The notes beneath the pieces are model-generated. The model was given only the letters and a program-made list of their open reading frames with translations, was not told where the DNA came from and did no database searches. The translations under genes were made by a program, and so were the position numbers. This document shows positions 1-5,073 of a stretch of DNA of 5,073 nt, piece after piece. The first letter of the stretch is position 1, and each line of letters starts with the position of its first letter. The stretch comes from an uncultured Bacillota bacterium (GTDB lineage Bacteria > Bacillota > Clostridia > Peptostreptococcales > Anaerovoracaceae). The stretch is taken from the NCBI GenBank assembly GCA_902465215.1, contig CABQMM010000127.1:1-5073 (forward strand). The letters are read 5' to 3'.

Positions 1-12
1 CTCTTCCGATCT
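1..12 (+). other. Illumina adapter remnant (likely artefact)
   Basis: The bases CTCTTCCGATCT are identical to the last 12 bases of the common Illumina TruSeq adapter/sequencing primer. They sit exactly at the first position of the window, as expected for an untrimmed read end incorporated into a contig. The reading frame of the following gene happens to stay open through them, but the residues encoded here should not be treated as native. A chance match of 12 bases exactly at the end is very unlikely. That the window begins at a contig end is inferred. Confidence 0.9.
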
Positions 13-14
13 AT

Positions 15-1301
15 CGTGTTCTGATTTTAAAGGGTGTTCGCCAGGTAGGGAAAACTTGGATTTTAAAGGAATTTGGGAATCGCTGCTATGAGAATACCGC
101 TTATTTTAACTTTGACGAAAACGAAGAATATAAACAATTTTTTGAAACCAGCAAGGATGTCAACCGAATTTTGCAAAACCTGATGTTTGCAAGCGGTCAG
201 AGCATTAAACCCGAAAAAACCTTGATCATCTTTGATGAAGTGCAGGACTGTCCGAAGGTCATCAATTCCATGAAGTATTTTTGTGAAAATGCGCCGGAAT
301 ACCACATTGCATGTGCCGGTTCGCTGCTCGGCATCGCTTTGGCAAAACCGTCTTCTTTCCCTGTCGGCAAGGTTAACTTCATGCAAATCGACCCGATGAC
401 CTTTACAGAGTTTCTGACAGCGAACGGTGATGAAAACCTTGTGAAATATATGGAAAGTATTGAACGCATTGAACCGCTTCCCGATGCGTTCTTTAATCCG
501 CTGTATGAGAAGCTAAAAATGTACTATGTCACCGGAGGCATGCCTGAATCTGTTTTGATGTGGACCCAGGCGCGCGATGTTTCAGCTATGCAAAATACCC
601 TGTCAGACATTATTGATGCCTACGAACGTGACTTTGCAAAGCATCCCGATGTCAGTGAATTTCCGAAAATTTCAATGATATGGAAATCCATCCCGTCTCA
701 GCTTGCACGGGAAAACAAAAAATTTCTTTATAAAGTTGTTAAAGAAGGGGCGAGGGCGAGAGAATATGAAAATGCTCTGCAGTGGCTCGTAGATGCCCGT
801 TTGGTGCACAAGATTTACCGCAGCAGCACTCCGGGACTTCCGATGAGTGCCTATGACGATCTTTCCGCTTTTAAAATTTATCTGGCTGATGTCGGAGTCC
901 TCCGCCGTTTAGCACAGCTTGCTCCAACTGCGTTCACAGAGGGCAATCGTTTGTTTACCGAATTCAAAGGTTCTTTGACGGAAAATTTTGTTTTGCAGAC
1001 GCTGCTCACACAATTCGAGGTCACTCCGCGATACTGGGCGCAAAACAACCCGCCATATGAAGTAGACTTCCTGATTCAGCGTGAAAATGAAATTTTTCCT
1101 GTGGAAGTCAAAGCAGAAGGCAACATCAGAAGCAAAAGTCTCAAAAAATTCAAGGAGCTTTTCCCTGATAAAGTAAAGCTTCGTGTGCGCTTTTCTTTGG
1201 ATAACCTAAAGCTGGACGAAGATGTGCTGAATATTCCACTGTTTATGGCAGACCGCACCGACAGGCTGCTTGGCCTTGCGCTGAACACACTGCATGAATA
1301 A
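15..1301 (+). CDS. AAA+ ATPase, AAA_14/DUF4143 type with C-terminal PD-(D/E)XK-like domain (5' partial)
   Basis: Predicted P-loop ATPase of a widespread bacterial and archaeal family whose cellular role is unsettled. The frame is open from the window start to TAA at 1299-1301, giving 428 visible residues; the true start and probably about 20-25 residues are missing. Counting from the codon at 15, Walker A GVRQVGKT is at residues 7-14 (bases 33-56), Walker B LIIFDE at 70-75 (222-239), and the family-typical AGSLLG, near sensor 1, at 101-106. GGMPES follows at 174-179. The C-terminal half is the DUF4143 region, with a nuclease-like signature: Glu323 (SLTENF), Asp351 (YEVDF), Glu364 and Lys366 (PVEVKAE). 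No signal peptide or membrane segment is seen, so it should be cytoplasmic. No partner gene lies downstream; the next gene is convergent. By eye its base composition is slightly more AT-rich than glnS, which could fit transfer but is weak evidence. The family call is firm; nuclease activity is only inferred. Confidence 0.9.
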   Translation, partial: RVLILKGVRQVGKTWILKEFGNRCYENTAYFNFDENEEYKQFFETSKDVNRILQNLMFASGQSIKPEKTLIIFDEVQDCPKVINSMKYFCENAPEYHIACAGSLLGIALAKPSSFPVGKVNFMQIDPMTFTEFLTANGDENLVKYMESIERIEPLPDAFFNPLYEKLKMYYVTGGMPESVLMWTQARDVSAMQNTLSDIIDAYERDFAKHPDVSEFPKISMIWKSIPSQLARENKKFLYKVVKEGARAREYENALQWLVDARLVHKIYRSSTPGLPMSAYDDLSAFKIYLADVGVLRRLAQLAPTAFTEGNRLFTEFKGSLTENFVLQTLLTQFEVTPRYWAQNNPPYEVDFLIQRENEIFPVEVKAEGNIRSKSLKKFKELFPDKVKLRVRFSLDNLKLDEDVLNIPLFMADRTDRLLGLALNTLHE

Positions 1302-1309
1302 CCACAATA

Positions 1310-1366
1310 AGGAGCTGCCGCCCCGGTCGATTTTACAATCAACCGGGCAGACAGCTCCTGTTTTTT
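1310..1366 (+). terminator. Rho-independent terminator, probably bidirectional
   Basis: The outer stem AGGAGCTG (1310-1317) pairs with CAGCTCCT (1352-1359). A second stem CCCGGT (1322-1327) pairs with ACCGGG (1342-1347), and GATT/AATC (1329-1332 with 1337-1340) closes a TTAC loop. A run of six T at 1361-1366 follows on the + strand, 9 bases after the ATPase stop codon begins the hairpin. Read on the - strand, the hairpin starts 6 bases after the stop codon of the transglutaminase-like gene and is followed by the T-rich TTATTGTGGT. It therefore likely serves both convergent genes, more strongly in the + direction. Confidence 0.85.
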
Positions 1367-2852
1367 AATAATGATATCCCTTCCCATAAAAGCTCTTTTC
1401 GCTCAGGAGGAGGAATTTGTTAGTTCCGGTACCTTCGTTGTAGGTCACATCCGTGTAGTACCATTTGCTTCCGATTTTGCTGCGGTTCCACATATGCGGC
1501 TCAAAATCTGTTTTGCCCGGACCGGAGGTTGCCATGCCACCAATCGATTCCGTTTCAATTCCCGCCCGTATGCACATTAGACGGAAAAGCCCTGCGAAGC
1601 CCTGACACACAGCCTTCTTATTGTCCAAAAGCCCGAGGAAGCTGTAAGATGCTTTCCGGTATTTGTAATCATACGAATAGCTGCGCACGATGTATTTATT
1701 GATGCCTTTGACCTTTTCCTTTTTGGTCTTACAGCCTTTCGTCGCGGTTTTTGTAATGCTGCAAATCTTCTTGTAATACTTCACCGCCTTCGCCGAAGCG
1801 TTCGATTTCACAGCGGGATTGAGAATCAGCCGCTCAACCTGATACTCCGCGCCGTATTTGAAATCCACATCGATCTTTGCGACATCTTCTTCAATTGCCG
1901 TGTTCATCTGTGTGCTGACGGAATCGCCCCATTTTAAGGAATATACATTTAAAACCTCATACAAATGCTCGGTCGTGACAATTTTAAGCTTCGGAAGCAG
2001 ATTTTCCTTCGCATGCATGTACACCGAATACAAGGTATCCGCATCGCTGACTGTCATGCCCTCCGTGTAAGTCACGGGAACGCGTTTGAATTCCGTTTCA
2101 TAAACACCGTGTCCCGCAGGAGTATCGTCCCAGATGTTTGCAAAAAGGCTTTTGTCAACGTTCATTTTACCGCAGAAAGTGTCGTAAACCGTAAGATCTG
2201 TGTGGCTGCCTTTATAGGTTCCGCCCGTCACCGTCAGATCCAAATCGCCCTGCACAGAGAGCGCATCATATCCCGTGAAACTGCCGCCCGAGATTTGGAT
2301 TTCGGAACTGTAGAGTCCGGAATAGCCCGCCACAGCGCAGGATTTTTCGGATCTGAAAGTTCCTCCGCTGATCAAAAGTCTGCCGCCTGTCACATCGCAG
2401 CAGCTATATACGCTGCTGAAAGTACCGCCGCTGATTTTGACGGTCGTTTTCGTGGAACCGAGAACACTGATTGCCCCACGGCTTCCCGTGTTTCGAACAA
2501 GACCGCCGCCCTTGCTGTCGGAAATCGTCAGCCTGCCGCCCTCGACCGTAATCAAAGCGTCAATCCCGACATTCCCTTTGATGGTATGTCCGTTTAAGTC
2601 AAGACTCTTGGTTTTGCTCCGCATGACAATCGCTTTGGTCAATCCCTTGATGTCCGCAGTCAACTTGTACGAGCCTCCTTCAGCGGAAGTCAGCGCCTTT
2701 CGAAGAGTCGAAGCACTCGAAATCGATTTCACGCTCGCCGCCTGTGCAGTCTCTGCACCGCCAAACCCAAGCCCGAAGCCTTCCGGCAGGAAAGCTGTCA
2801 TCACTGCCGCCGCCAAAAACAGGCAGGCAGCCTTCTTCAAAAGCTTTCTCAT
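1365..2852 (-). CDS. Secreted beta-helix repeat and transglutaminase-like domain protein
   Basis: Predicted exported surface or extracellular protein of 495 residues from the preferred ATG at 2852 (an ATG at 2861 would add three). Residues 1-38 form a signal peptide: MRKLLKK, a hydrophobic Ala/Leu core, and an AQA-A cleavage motif. Residues about 50-230 carry regularly spaced ISGGTF-like units (140, 161, 187, and TGGTY at 210), plus EGGRLTI and TGGRLLI strands, typical of a right-handed beta-helix. A Lys/Tyr-rich region precedes a C-terminal transglutaminase-like domain, about residues 380-495. Its triad is Cys416 in AVCQGFA, His453 in EPHMWN and Asp468 in YYTDVTYN, all intact. Known members of this superfamily include peptidases, amidases and cross-linking enzymes; the substrate here is unknown. 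No LPXTG anchor, transmembrane tail or lipobox is seen. It follows glnS by 45 bp and is probably co-transcribed. The domain calls are solid; the biological role is not known. Confidence 0.88.
   Translation of the reverse strand: MRKLLKKAACLFLAAAVMTAFLPEGFGLGFGGAETAQAASVKSISSASTLRKALTSAEGGSYKLTADIKGLTKAIVMRSKTKSLDLNGHTIKGNVGIDALITVEGGRLTISDSKGGGLVRNTGSRGAISVLGSTKTTVKISGGTFSSVYSCCDVTGGRLLISGGTFRSEKSCAVAGYSGLYSSEIQISGGSFTGYDALSVQGDLDLTVTGGTYKGSHTDLTVYDTFCGKMNVDKSLFANIWDDTPAGHGVYETEFKRVPVTYTEGMTVSDADTLYSVYMHAKENLLPKLKIVTTEHLYEVLNVYSLKWGDSVSTQMNTAIEEDVAKIDVDFKYGAEYQVERLILNPAVKSNASAKAVKYYKKICSITKTATKGCKTKKEKVKGINKYIVRSYSYDYKYRKASYSFLGLLDNKKAVCQGFAGLFRLMCIRAGIETESIGGMATSGPGKTDFEPHMWNRSKIGSKWYYTDVTYNEGTGTNKFLLLSEKSFYGKGYHY
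2214..2435 (-). repeat. ISGGTF-type beta-helix coil repeats (protein-level)
   Basis: Four degenerate repeats lie inside the secreted protein: ISGGTF (bases 2418-2435), ISGGTF (2355-2372), ISGGSF (2277-2294) and VTGGTY (2214-2231). The spacings are 21, 26 and 21 codons, close to one turn of a right-handed beta-helix. The DNA copies differ at several third-codon positions, so these are old protein repeats and not recent DNA duplications. A related weaker unit (EGGRLTI, TGGRLLI) extends the pattern on both sides of the first copy. Confidence 0.75.
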
Positions 2853-2860
2853 TTCAAACA

Positions 2861-2866
2861 TCCTTT
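2861..2866 (-). promoter_or_regulatory. Ribosome binding site that decides the start of the transglutaminase-like gene
   Basis: On the - strand the bases AAAGGA (2861-2866) end 8 bases before the ATG at 2850-2852. That is a normal spacing. The same site overlaps the upstream in-frame ATG at 2859-2861, which has only AAAGG abutting it and so no usable spacing. The downstream ATG also begins a classic MRKLLKK signal peptide. The shorter start is therefore preferred. Confidence 0.65.
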
Positions 2867-2897
2867 CTTACAAGCACACGATAACCATTATTAATAT

Positions 2898-4529
2898 TTA
2901 TTTCTTCCAGCTGCTCTTAAGACCGATAATCTCGTTGAACACCGGATTTTCTTTTCTGTAAAGCTTCGAGTCCGCCACGAAATATCCATGTCTGAAGAAC
3001 TGGAATCTTTCGCCCGGCTCAGCCTCAAGCACCTTTGGCTCTGCATAGCATACGATTTCACGCATCGTGTCTTCGTTTGCCACCATTTTGCCGTCCTCGC
3101 CTTCGCTCATAAGATAGTCGAACTGGCGAATCTTAATCGGAACTGCAGTCGCCGCGTCTACGAAGTGAATCGTACCCTTGACTTTGCGTCCCTCAAATCC
3201 GCTTCCGGACTTGGTCTCCGGGTCGTATGTGCAGTGCAGCTCTTTAATCGAGCCGTCTTCGTTCTTTACTGCTTCCTGACAGGTGATGAAATATGCGCCT
3301 TTCAGACGGACTTCGTTGCCCGGGAAAAGTCTGAAATACTTCTTTGCGGGCACTTCCATGAAGTCCTCGCCGTCCACCCAGATTTCTCTTGAGAACGGAA
3401 TGTCACGAACGCCCATTTTCGGTACTGCCGGATTGTTTTCCACTTCGCAAAGCTCGCTCTGTCCCTCAGGATAGTTCGTGATAACAACCTTTATCGGGTC
3501 GAAAACAACGTTTCTCGTCTCAACCTTTTCCTTGAGGTCGTCACGCACGCAGTGCTCCAAAAGGGAAACATCAACCGTGCTGTTTGCTTTGGAAACACCG
3601 ATTTCCTCGCAAAATCTGCGGATTGCCTCCGGTGTATATCCTCTGCGGCGGATTCCCGCAATGGTCGGCATTCTCGGATCATCCCAGCCGTCAACCACGC
3701 CGTCGTCCACAAGTCTCTTCAAATATCTTTTCGACATTACCGTATTCGTCAGGTTCAGTCTCGCAAACTCAATCTGCTGCGGAGGAGCGCTCCACCAGCC
3801 AACTTCCGCAAGAACCCAGTCGTAAAGCGGTCTGTGGTCCTCGAACTCAAGCGTACAGATGGAATGCGTGATTCCTTCAATCGCATCTTCAATCGGGTGC
3901 GCGAAGTCGTACATCGGGTAAATGCACCACTTGTCCCCTGTGTTATGGTGAGTCGCATGCGCGATACGGTAAATAATCGGGTCTCTCATATTGATATTCG
4001 GCGATGCCATGTCAATCTTCGCTCTGAGCACCTTTTCGCCGTCCGCATATCTGCCTTCCTTCATTTCCTCGAAAAGCGCAAGATTTTCCTCTACGCTTCT
4101 GTTTCTGTAAGGGCTCTCTTTGCCCGGCTGTGTGAGCGTACCTCTGTACTCCTTGATTTCCTCAGGCGTAAGGTCGCAGACATAGGCTTTGCCCTTCTTT
4201 ATCAGTTCAAGCGCCGCTTCGTACATTTTGTCGAAATAATCGGACGCCCAGAGTCTCTTATCCCACCGGAAACCAAGCCATTTCACATCTTCTTCAATGG
4301 AGTTGATGTATTCAACATCCTCTTTTACCGGGTTCGTGTCGTCATATCTGAGGTTGCAGGTGCCGCCGTACTTCGCCGCCGTGGAAAAGTTCAGGCAGAT
4401 GGATTTCGCGTGTCCGATATGCAGGTAGCCGTTCGGCTCCGGCGGAAAACGCGTGCACACCTTATCCCCGTATTTGTGACTTTCTAAGTCTTTTTCAATA
4501 ATGTTGTGAATAAAATTGGTTTCTCCCAT
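2898..4529 (-). CDS. glnS: Glutaminyl-tRNA synthetase
   Basis: Class I aminoacyl-tRNA synthetase that charges tRNA-Gln directly with glutamine using ATP, in the cytoplasm. It has 543 residues, near the 554 of the E. coli enzyme, and looks complete. The catalytic Rossmann domain carries [16 protein letters not shown] (residues 28-43; HIGH at 37-40) and the KMSKS-equivalent VMSKR (264-268). LRYDDTNP (60-67) and WCIYPMYDF (201-209) match GlnRS and not GluRS; their Asp63 and Tyr207 correspond to residues that recognise glutamine in the E. coli enzyme. [18 protein letters not shown] and GWDDPRMPT are further GlnRS blocks. Residues from about 340 onward form the two anticodon-binding beta-barrels, ending [12 protein letters not shown]. 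The ATG at 4529 has AGGA on the - strand (4537-4540) 7 bases upstream. The gene heads a probable two-gene transcript with the transglutaminase-like gene. Many Firmicutes lack GlnRS and use GatCAB, so its presence gives some taxonomic information. Confidence 0.98.
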   Translation of the reverse strand: MGETNFIHNIIEKDLESHKYGDKVCTRFPPEPNGYLHIGHAKSICLNFSTAAKYGGTCNLRYDDTNPVKEDVEYINSIEEDVKWLGFRWDKRLWASDYFDKMYEAALELIKKGKAYVCDLTPEEIKEYRGTLTQPGKESPYRNRSVEENLALFEEMKEGRYADGEKVLRAKIDMASPNINMRDPIIYRIAHATHHNTGDKWCIYPMYDFAHPIEDAIEGITHSICTLEFEDHRPLYDWVLAEVGWWSAPPQQIEFARLNLTNTVMSKRYLKRLVDDGVVDGWDDPRMPTIAGIRRRGYTPEAIRRFCEEIGVSKANSTVDVSLLEHCVRDDLKEKVETRNVVFDPIKVVITNYPEGQSELCEVENNPAVPKMGVRDIPFSREIWVDGEDFMEVPAKKYFRLFPGNEVRLKGAYFITCQEAVKNEDGSIKELHCTYDPETKSGSGFEGRKVKGTIHFVDAATAVPIKIRQFDYLMSEGEDGKMVANEDTMREIVCYAEPKVLEAEPGERFQFFRHGYFVADSKLYRKENPVFNEIIGLKSSWKK

Positions 4530-4536
4530 AGTTTTT

Positions 4537-4543
4537 TCCTCTC
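4537..4543 (-). promoter_or_regulatory. Ribosome binding site of glnS
   Basis: On the - strand GAGAGGA (4537-4543) precedes the ATG at 4527-4529 by 7 bases. This is a good Shine-Dalgarno match, and the only ATG it can serve is the one starting MGETNFI, which aligns with the normal GlnRS N-terminus. Confidence 0.8.
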
Positions 4544-4562
4544 AAAAAATATTCTATTCTAT

Positions 4563-4591
4563 ATAATATCACTATTTAAGGCATTTATCCA
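4563..4591 (-). promoter_or_regulatory. Probable glnS promoter (extended -10)
   Basis: Read on the - strand, an extended -10 element TGATATTAT lies at 4563-4571 (hexamer TATTAT, 5 of 6 to consensus, preceded by TG). A weaker -35 candidate TGGATA (4586-4591, 4 of 6) sits 17 bases upstream of the hexamer. Transcription would start near 4556, giving a leader of about 27 bases, too short for a T-box or other riboswitch. The candidate -35 lies inside the inverted repeat at 4580-4603. Confidence 0.5.
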
Positions 4592-4603
4592 GCAAAAAAT
4601 GCC
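4580..4603. promoter_or_regulatory. Inverted repeat between divergent promoters, possible operator
   Basis: GGCATTT (4580-4586) and AAATGCC (4597-4603) form a perfect 7-bp inverted repeat with a 10-base spacer. A further CATTT at 4604-4608 makes a second, tighter palindrome AAATG-CC-CATTT (4597-4608). The repeat overlaps the candidate glnS -35 and ends just before the -35 of the divergent lipoprotein gene. No T run follows on either strand, so it does not look like a terminator. Binding by a regulator is only an inference, and AT-rich DNA yields such repeats by chance. Confidence 0.3.
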
Positions 4604-4606
4604 CAT

Positions 4607-4635
4607 TTGACTAAATTGCGGAAATAAAGTATACT
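4607..4635 (+). promoter_or_regulatory. Housekeeping-type promoter of the VanY-like lipoprotein gene
   Basis: TTGACT (4607-4612, 5 of 6 to the -35 consensus) and TATACT (4630-4635, 5 of 6 to the -10 consensus) are separated by exactly 17 bases. Transcription would begin around 4642, leaving a leader of about 27 bases that contains the AGGAGG ribosome binding site. This is the best promoter in the window and strongly supports the reality of the GTG-started gene downstream. Confidence 0.8.
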
Positions 4636-4652
4636 AAAGTTAATATACATAT

Positions 4653-4658
4653 AGGAGG
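4653..4658 (+). promoter_or_regulatory. Ribosome binding site fixing a GTG start
   Basis: A full AGGAGG lies 10 bases before the GTG at 4669-4671. The next in-frame candidates, TTG at 4684 and ATG at 4690, are too far from it and would remove the positively charged start of the signal peptide. The GTG is therefore the preferred start. Confidence 0.75.
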
Positions 4659-4668
4659 AATACCGAAA

Positions 4669-5073
4669 GTGAGGAAGAAACACTTGTTAATGATAGGTGC
4701 AATGGTGCTTTGCACCGCTGCTGTTATATTTTTCTGCGGCTGCCGGGACAGTTCGCAGCAGGCATCCGGCGCAGCAGGTGCGGTTGATACCGTAGTCAAT
4801 GTCGACGAGCCTGCGGATTCACAGGGAGAAATTGTCGCGACCGCTGCGAAAACAACGACTAAGAAATCAACGGCCAAAACAACCAAGAAAAAGAAAAAAT
4901 ATAATGAAGAGGCTCCTTGGGAGTCCTTCGACATGTACGGTCTGCCGGATAAACTCGACCTTCTGAAAAAGGACAAGGGCGATGTACTCGTTCTCGTAAA
5001 CAAGCTCCACGCTGTATCGAAGAACTACAAGCCGACCGATATGGTCGTGATGGACAATAAGCTGACGACCTGG
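4669..5073 (+). CDS. Putative lipoprotein, VanY/M15-like D-Ala-D-Ala carboxypeptidase (3' partial)
   Basis: An open frame of 135 codons runs off the window end with no stop. The N-terminus VRKKHLL plus a hydrophobic stretch to residue 22 and the sequence FFCGCRD suggest a lipoprotein signal, with Cys25 the likely lipidated residue; the lipobox is imperfect (FCGC). Residues 28-60 are small and polar, and 61-77 form a Lys/Thr-rich linker suited to spanning or contacting the wall. Residues about 104-129 (VLVLVNKLHAV, then YKPTDMVVMD) resemble the segment that opens VanY-type M15 zinc carboxypeptidases, which trim the terminal D-Ala of peptidoglycan stem peptides. The metal-binding motifs would lie beyond the window, so the enzyme call rests on this short stretch. 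The gene is divergent from glnS and has its own strong promoter and AGGAGG site. Confidence 0.75.
   Translation, partial: MRKKHLLMIGAMVLCTAAVIFFCGCRDSSQQASGAAGAVDTVVNVDEPADSQGEIVATAAKTTTKKSTAKTTKKKKKYNEEAPWESFDMYGLPDKLDLLKKDKGDVLVLVNKLHAVSKNYKPTDMVVMDNKLTTW

Noticed and set aside
171..1301. A shorter ATPase gene starting at TTG 171
   Set aside because: The frame stays open upstream and encodes an intact Walker A motif at 33-56, so the gene clearly begins before the window. The TTG is internal.
1965..2597. A 210-codon + strand open frame across the beta-helix region
   Set aside because: It lies antisense inside the transglutaminase-like gene, whose signal peptide, repeats and catalytic triad make the - strand clearly the coding one. 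The + frame product has no recognisable motif.
3552..4487. A 311-codon + strand open frame opposite glnS
   Set aside because: It is antisense to a full-length, strongly conserved GlnRS. Its product is Arg/Val-rich with no domain, a normal by-product of glnS codon use.
4580..4603. A rho-independent terminator in the divergent region
   Set aside because: The stem is only 7 bp with a 10-base loop and no T run follows on either strand. Both flanking genes point away from it, so no transcript would need to end here.
4530..4668. A T-box or other riboswitch leader for glnS
   Set aside because: The likely promoter leaves a leader of only about 27 bases, no T-box consensus core is present, and the whole intergenic region is 139 bases and shared with a divergent promoter.
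4611..5003. A 130-codon - strand open frame opposite the lipoprotein gene
   Set aside because: The + strand has an excellent promoter, AGGAGG site and signal peptide, while the - frame has no ribosome site or motif that I can see. Its hydrophobic stretch arises from the complement of the Lys/Thr codons.
1..5073. CRISPR array, tRNA/rRNA, insertion sequence or phage genes
   Set aside because: I found no spaced identical repeats, no cloverleaf-like gene, no transposase motif and no terminal inverted repeats. All space above about 150 bases is filled by the four protein genes.

Overview
The window looks like bacterial chromosome from a Gram-positive Firmicute, most likely a gut-type Clostridia member. 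Supporting signs are AGGA/AGGAGG Shine-Dalgarno sites, good housekeeping-type promoters, Sec-exported surface proteins, a VanY-like wall-peptidase lipoprotein and a moderate GC content. The genus cannot be fixed from the sequence alone. The first 12 bases match the 3' end of the standard Illumina adapter, so the window probably starts at a contig end with untrimmed adapter. The first gene is cut by that artefact and not by biology.

Layout: (1) From about 15 to 1301 on the + strand lies a 5'-truncated AAA+ ATPase of the AAA_14/DUF4143 type, with intact Walker A, Walker B and a C-terminal PD-(D/E)XK-like motif. (2) At 1310-1366 a long hairpin with a T run separates it from a convergent gene. 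(3) From 1365 to 2852 on the - strand lies a secreted protein joining a signal peptide, a repeat region that looks like a right-handed beta-helix, and a C-terminal transglutaminase-like cysteine-protease-fold domain with a complete Cys-His-Asp triad. (4) From 2898 to 4529 on the - strand lies glnS, glutaminyl-tRNA synthetase, full length. (5) At 4530-4668 is a 139-bp divergent control region with one promoter for each direction and a 7-bp inverted repeat between them. (6) From 4669 to beyond the window end on the + strand lies a GTG-started putative lipoprotein with a Lys/Thr-rich linker and the beginning of what resembles a VanY/M15 D-Ala-D-Ala carboxypeptidase domain.

How they fit together: glnS and the transglutaminase-like gene are 45 bp apart on the same strand with no visible terminator between them, so they are probably transcribed together from the glnS promoter, ending at the shared hairpin. 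The divergent lipoprotein and the transglutaminase-like protein are both predicted to work at the cell surface. The ATPase gene is convergent and looks unrelated in function. I see no tRNA, rRNA, CRISPR array, insertion sequence or phage gene. No convincing new multi-gene system is visible. The most interesting items are the beta-helix/transglutaminase protein coupled to glnS and the inverted repeat between the divergent promoters.
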